A DNA stretch of 16,773 nt. Source: an uncultured Saprospiraceae bacterium (GTDB lineage Bacteria > Bacteroidota > Bacteroidia > Chitinophagales > Saprospiraceae). Positions 13,130 to 16,773 of this stretch are shown piece by piece. Where the stretch lies: NCBI GenBank assembly GCA_937973565.1, contig CALJKQ010000180.1, positions 1 to 16,773 on the forward strand, given 5' to 3'. Position 1 is the stretch's first letter, and every line of letters begins with the position of its first letter. A model generated the notes under the pieces. The model did no database searches. It was not told where the DNA came from and saw only the letters and a program-made list of their open reading frames with translations. A program made the position numbers and the translations under genes.

Positions 13130-15637
13130 ATGCACTTCAAAATAACTCTTTTACTTTTTTTGACAGCATTACTGGCATGCCAATCACATCCTACCTCACT
13201 TCCCCAGCCTACTGAAGTACGCAAAGATGCCGAAGAGGGCAATCACTCATTACAAAGGCAAAAGTGGTTTGATTTGATTCACGGGGGACAAAACTCAGGA
13301 TGGCAAATGCAGGAGCTACGAAACCAGGAAGACCGACTTTCTTATGTGCGTGGGCTTGCGGAAGCAGACAGAGATGGGACAGAAGATCTGGCCGGCGGCA
13401 GAATTCGTGGAAAATGGCTGGAGCGCGGAAGTAGCAATCAAGCAGGATCCATCATGAATGTATGGTATGAGGCCACCAGCGATCAGCTATATGCCATTGG
13501 AGCCGGGGGTCCGCTTTTTAGAGGCGGTTTGAGTGGATTCAGCTGGGAGTTGGTAAATGATGACATCCGGTTTGATGCTGCCGTTTTAGAGGCATTTTCA
13601 TTGACGGGAGGACTTAAGCGGTTGGTCGCCTTTACGGGCGGCAATCCCTTTTACAGCGAGGATGATGGCCTAACGTGGACAAAAGCAACCGGTTTTGCAG
13701 CATCTGCTGACGGGTACCATGTTCACACTTCCATAAGACTGACAGATGCAGTACTTGTTTTAGCCAAAAAAGGTTGGTCGAACAATTACATTTTGTACAG
13801 AACTGAAGACGGCAAAAAATATACAATAGTAAAAGTATTTACTACATCGGATGGCAGAAACCTGGCCATGTGCGCTACACCCAAAAAAGACCAACTATAC
13901 TTGATCGAACAAGTAAATGCACAAGAGAGTAAAATTCACACACTGGCAGTCGGGAGCACTGTTTTGAGTTTAAAAAATGAAACTTCACCCATAGGATTCG
14001 GAGGAGCTGGCAGTGCCAACATTCAAAGCAATGTTTCAGGCTCGGATACAACCCTCTTTGTTTTTGATGATGCTTTGAAATTTAACCAATCCAAAGACCA
14101 CGGACAAAACTGGGAGCTGCTTTCCAAACTTCCCACAACGCCGTGGAGTGTGGCATTATTGGTTGCGCCATCCAATGCCGGCAAGATGTTGTATGGTGAA
14201 GTAAACGCATTCAGAAGTTTGAATGGAGGTAAAAACTGGATAACCGTTAATGAATGGTGGGAATATTATGGACAGGTTCAGACTAAGTTGCATGCCGACA
14301 TCATGGTGATGAAAGAGTTTAAAGATCCCCAAAATAAAGACGTCATCATCATTGGACACCATGGAGGCATCAGTCTCACTTATGATTACGGACTCACTAC
14401 CAAAAATATTTCATTGTATGGTTTGAATGTAAGTCAATATTATGATGTAAGGTCTTATCCACCTGATGTATCCAGGGTGTTTGCCGGTGCTCAGGATCAG
14501 GGACTTCAAAGAGGATTGGTCGTAGACGAAACCATTGCAGATTTTTATCAAAACATCAGCGGTGATTACGGACATATTGAATTTACCGGAGGTGGCACCC
14601 ATATGTGGACCATGTATCCCGGAGGCAGTCTATCCTTTTACCTTAATCCCCTGACCGAAAACAACCCCACAGCAGGATACGAAATTGACGCTAAAAGAGA
14701 ATCCGTTTGGATTCCTCCAATCGCCGTAGATCCTCATGAAGCAGCCGATGTTGTTTATGTGGCAGGAGGAAGTGCCAATGCGAGTAAAAATGGCAGTTAC
14801 ATCCTTAAAATCACATACAGCGGTGGAAGTCTGACAGCGGTTGACCTACCTTTTGATTTTTCGGTGAGTGGTGGAGAAGTATCCGCTATATCGATCAGTC
14901 CTATTGACAGAAATATCTGGTTTGTAGCCACTACAAATGGCTATGTTTATAAATCCACAGACGCAGGTCAGAGTTTTGCTTTAAAACAAAAAATGACATC
15001 ACAGGCTCACTATTTATATGGCTCCTGCATATTGCCTTCATCAAAAGATGTAAATCTTGTTTATCTATCGGGCAGTGGTTATGGCAATGTAGCGCCTGTT
15101 TACATTTCCAAAGATGGAGGAGAAAGTTTCCAAACGATGAGAAATGGCATGCCCTCCACGGTAGCCTATCAAATAGCCGCAGATGAAGAAAATGGAATCA
15201 TTTATGCTGCCACTGAGGTGGGACCTTTTGTCTACTTTGAGGCAGAAGAAAAATGGTTCCCGCTTTCCGGAAACACTACACCTAATCAGACATTTTGGAG
15301 TGTTGAATACCTGCAGGAAATCAATACTGCACGATTTGCAACCTATGGCAGAGGGGTATGGGATTTTGTTTTTGAAAGTCTACCTGTATCTACCCTCAAT
15401 CTTGCGGGGAATAAAGACAAAATTGAGTTATGGCCAATACCCGCCACCCATCATGTGAATTGGAAAAGTGAGGAAGAAATACAAAGAATAACGCTGTACA
15501 ATGCTACCGGCATACCTGTGAAGGAAGTCAAACCCGATGATACACAGGTAGACCTAACTTTTTTAAAGCCGGGTAGCTATTATTTTGTGTTTTCAACGGG
15601 AAAAAAGTTAATTTCGAAAAAAATAATTAAACTATAA
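13130..15637 (+). CDS. Asp-box (sortilin/BNR-like) surface protein with T9SS-type C-terminal domain
   Basis: This is an 835-residue exported protein. Its signal peptide ends in LLAC with Cys17, a possible lipobox. The body looks like beta-propeller made of BNR/Asp-box repeats (S-x-D/N-x-G-x-x-W/F): residues about 176-183, 321-328, 363-370, 609-616 and 660-667. HHGGISLTYDYG (410-421) and ATYGRGVWDF (737-746) are typical of Bacteroidetes sortilin-like Asp-box proteins (VPS10-type propeller). Residues about 763-835 form a type A T9SS sorting domain: ELWPIPA (variant of YPNPA), ITLYNATGIPVKE, VDLTFLKPGSYYFVF, and a basic KKLISKKIIKL end. No catalytic residues can be assigned, so it may be a glycan-binding or structural surface protein rather than a hydrolase. 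It follows nth after 88 bp in which I see no complete promoter and only trivial hairpins. A small gene follows after 3 bp. Confidence 0.85.
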   Translation: MHFKITLLLFLTALLACQSHPTSLPQPTEVRKDAEEGNHSLQRQKWFDLIHGGQNSGWQMQELRNQEDRLSYVRGLAEADRDGTEDLAGGRIRGKWLERGSSNQAGSIMNVWYEATSDQLYAIGAGGPLFRGGLSGFSWELVNDDIRFDAAVLEAFSLTGGLKRLVAFTGGNPFYSEDDGLTWTKATGFAASADGYHVHTSIRLTDAVLVLAKKGWSNNYILYRTEDGKKYTIVKVFTTSDGRNLAMCATPKKDQLYLIEQVNAQESKIHTLAVGSTVLSLKNETSPIGFGGAGSANIQSNVSGSDTTLFVFDDALKFNQSKDHGQNWELLSKLPTTPWSVALLVAPSNAGKMLYGEVNAFRSLNGGKNWITVNEWWEYYGQVQTKLHADIMVMKEFKDPQNKDVIIIGHHGGISLTYDYGLTTKNISLYGLNVSQYYDVRSYPPDVSRVFAGAQDQGLQRGLVVDETIADFYQNISGDYGHIEFTGGGTHMWTMYPGGSLSFYLNPLTENNPTAGYEIDAKRESVWIPPIAVDPHEAADVVYVAGGSANASKNGSYILKITYSGGSLTAVDLPFDFSVSGGEVSAISISPIDRNIWFVATTNGYVYKSTDAGQSFALKQKMTSQAHYLYGSCILPSSKDVNLVYLSGSGYGNVAPVYISKDGGESFQTMRNGMPSTVAYQIAADEENGIIYAATEVGPFVYFEAEEKWFPLSGNTTPNQTFWSVEYLQEINTARFATYGRGVWDFVFESLPVSTLNLAGNKDKIELWPIPATHHVNWKSEEEIQRITLYNATGIPVKEVKPDDTQVDLTFLKPGSYYFVFSTGKKLISKKIIKL

Positions 15638-15640
15638 ATT

Positions 15641-16171
15641 ATGAACAAACTTTTAGGGGTCGGATCCAGGGTAAAGCATCCGGCTTATGGAGATGGAGTA
15701 GTAATAGGATTGGATGTAGCTGCTTACAAAATGTGTTTTATGCATTATGGTGTAAAGCATGTGGGAAAAGAATACAATGGCTGGGAAATAATTGAGGCCC
15801 TGGAACCGGAAGAAGTAGTCACATTTAATGAAGCAGAAAAGTCCTTGGTAAAAATACTGAGAGCCATGTCGGATATTTCAGAAATAGTGCCCTTGGGTGA
15901 CCGGTGGAAGGGAGGAAATATGTTGTTACAGCCTGAAGATAAGAGCCTTAAGCCCAAAGAGATGCCAATAGAAGCATTTTTTCATAAAATAGTTATGGTC
16001 CGCGATCGCCTAAGGGTGATGGAACAACGCATCAATGCTTCCAAGCTCGAAGAGGAAGAAAAGATCAATTTACAACAATACATTACTCGCATCTATGGCA
16101 GTCTGACCAGTTTCAATGTGTTGTTTAAGAACAAAGAAGACCAGTTTGTCGGAGAAAAAGGAGACGCTTAA
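15641..16171 (+). CDS. Conserved hypothetical protein with Tudor-like N-terminus
   Basis: I do not recognise this 176-residue protein. It has no signal peptide or membrane segment and is probably cytoplasmic. Residues about 5-50 (GVGSRVKHPAYGDGVVIGLD ending in GWEIIEAL) resemble the small barrel at the C-terminus of UvrD/PcrA helicases and in CarD-like proteins, which bind RNA polymerase or nucleic acid. The match is the G-x-x-V-x-H-P-x-[FY]-G-x-G-x-V pattern. Residues about 55-85 are acidic and mixed, and residues about 105-165 are predicted by eye to be helical with heptad-like charged stretches (VRDRLRVMEQRINASKLEEE), perhaps a coiled coil. The gene starts 3 bp after the Asp-box protein gene and is likely in the same transcript, but that exported neighbour gives no clue to a function. 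It is certainly coding, judging by length, codon pattern and tight spacing. Confidence 0.75.
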   Translation: MNKLLGVGSRVKHPAYGDGVVIGLDVAAYKMCFMHYGVKHVGKEYNGWEIIEALEPEEVVTFNEAEKSLVKILRAMSDISEIVPLGDRWKGGNMLLQPEDKSLKPKEMPIEAFFHKIVMVRDRLRVMEQRINASKLEEEEKINLQQYITRIYGSLTSFNVLFKNKEDQFVGEKGDA

Positions 16172-16216
16172 AAACCCGATGAAATGGAGGTTGTTTAAAA
16201 TGCAGAAAAAATAAAG

Positions 16217-16773
16217 ATGCAAAGTAGTTCGATGTTCCGCTGGATGTTTTTTATTGCGATGTTAACGGCTGTTTTACAATCGTGTGTCAGCCCTCACCAG
16301 CAATTTGATAAATTACCTCCGGGTATATGGAGAGGTGTCCTGTACCTGGATGGAGAACTGGTGATGGCAGTTGATAAAAAAGACGTTACCCAGGTAAAAA
16401 ACCTTCCCGGAGAGTTGCCGTTTACCTTTGAAGTGGTCTACGGCCAAAAGGATAGTTTTCAATTGATTATTCACAATGGCAGCGAGCGTATTTCTGTTAA
16501 AAACATCCGGTATGGAAGGGATAAAGCAACAGCCAAAGACACATTACTGGCTACGTTTGACGGATATGATACTTACGTGAAAGCCATTTTTGAGGAAAGG
16601 TTGATGGAAGGTTACTGGCATGTCAACTACAGAGATAATTACAAGATACGGTTTAAGGCATATTACGGCGACGACAGGAGATTCAAGCTTGCAGCCAAAG
16701 AAACAAACGAAAACTTTTCAGGCAGGTATAAAGTTATTTTCTCACCCGGCACAGAAGATGAATATCCCGGCAT
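16217..16773 (+). CDS. Lipoprotein, probable N-terminal part of a TlpA-like protein (cut by window end)
   Basis: This reading frame starts with ATG at 16217 and stays open to the last base, giving at least 185 residues. The signal peptide has an Arg-containing N-terminus, a hydrophobic core and the lipobox LQSC, with the lipidated Cys at residue 23. The mature part begins QFDKLPPGIWRGVLYLDGE and continues with LPFTFEVVYG, a KATAKDTLLATFDGYDTYV stretch and GYWHVNYRDNYKIRFKAYYG, a beta-rich region. From memory this is the N-terminal domain that precedes a thioredoxin (TlpA/ResA-like) domain in Bacteroidetes lipoproteins, but the CxxC part lies outside the window, so the family is unproven. It follows the Tudor-like gene after 45 bp. 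No separate promoter or terminator is visible there. Confidence 0.7.
   Translation, partial: MQSSSMFRWMFFIAMLTAVLQSCVSPHQQFDKLPPGIWRGVLYLDGELVMAVDKKDVTQVKNLPGELPFTFEVVYGQKDSFQLIIHNGSERISVKNIRYGRDKATAKDTLLATFDGYDTYVKAIFEERLMEGYWHVNYRDNYKIRFKAYYGDDRRFKLAAKETNENFSGRYKVIFSPGTEDEYPG

Noticed and set aside
1..16773. Mobile element, phage, CRISPR array or defence island
   Set aside because: No transposase, integrase, terminal repeats, regularly spaced repeats or known defence-gene motifs were seen. Gene content and codon style are uniform.

Overview
This window reads as ordinary chromosome from a free-living member of the Bacteroidetes, and the gene repertoire suggests the Saprospiria/Chitinophagia side of the phylum. 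The evidence is: (a) three promoter-like sites with the Bacteroidetes geometry TTTG/TTG - 20 or 21 nt - TAnnTTTG; (b) AT-rich translation starts without Shine-Dalgarno sequences; (c) a C-terminal domain of the type IX secretion (T9SS) kind; (d) several lipoproteins; and (e) menaquinone synthesis by the futalosine route. I see no tRNA, rRNA, CRISPR array, transposase or phage gene, and no obvious compositional island. The phylum call is firm. The finer placement is inference.

Left part (1-5125). A SPOR-domain envelope protein (126-887, +) converges, with a 2-bp gap, on a leftward pair made of the radical-SAM menaquinone enzyme MqnC and a trimeric-type purine nucleoside phosphorylase. Their stop and start codons overlap as TGATG. 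Upstream lies a GTP-type phosphoenolpyruvate carboxykinase gene (pckG, -) with its own intrinsic terminator. A well-formed promoter for mqnC sits between the terminator and mqnC. pckG is divergent from proC.

Middle part (5126-9547). proC (proline synthesis) is followed by a lipoprotein alpha-amylase-family (GH13) enzyme. The GH13 gene overlaps tail to tail by 4 bp with a small secreted 3D/RlpA-like domain protein. Next comes a short intergenic segment with a strong promoter and a strong intrinsic terminator in the same (+) direction and no ORF between them, which is a candidate small RNA of about 65 nt. A leftward PLP-dependent trans-sulfuration enzyme follows, and its ATG shares a CATG with the ATG of the next, rightward, gene.

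Right part (9546-16773). A rightward run follows: an outer-membrane barrel-like protein, an RluD-family pseudouridine synthase, a short LuxC-type acyl-CoA reductase and endonuclease III. The last three are joined by overlaps, and the Nth protein has lost a canonical [4Fe-4S] motif. After an 88-bp gap come a large Asp-box (sortilin/BNR-like) protein with both a lipobox and a T9SS-type C-terminal domain, a small cytoplasmic protein with a Tudor-like N-terminus, and a lipoprotein cut by the window edge, probably the N-terminal part of a TlpA-like thioredoxin protein.

Most of this is housekeeping and envelope biology. I found no convincing undescribed multi-gene system. The items most worth a second look are the small-RNA candidate, the lipobox plus T9SS-domain combination, the mqnC-PNP coupling and the degenerate iron-sulfur site of endonuclease III.
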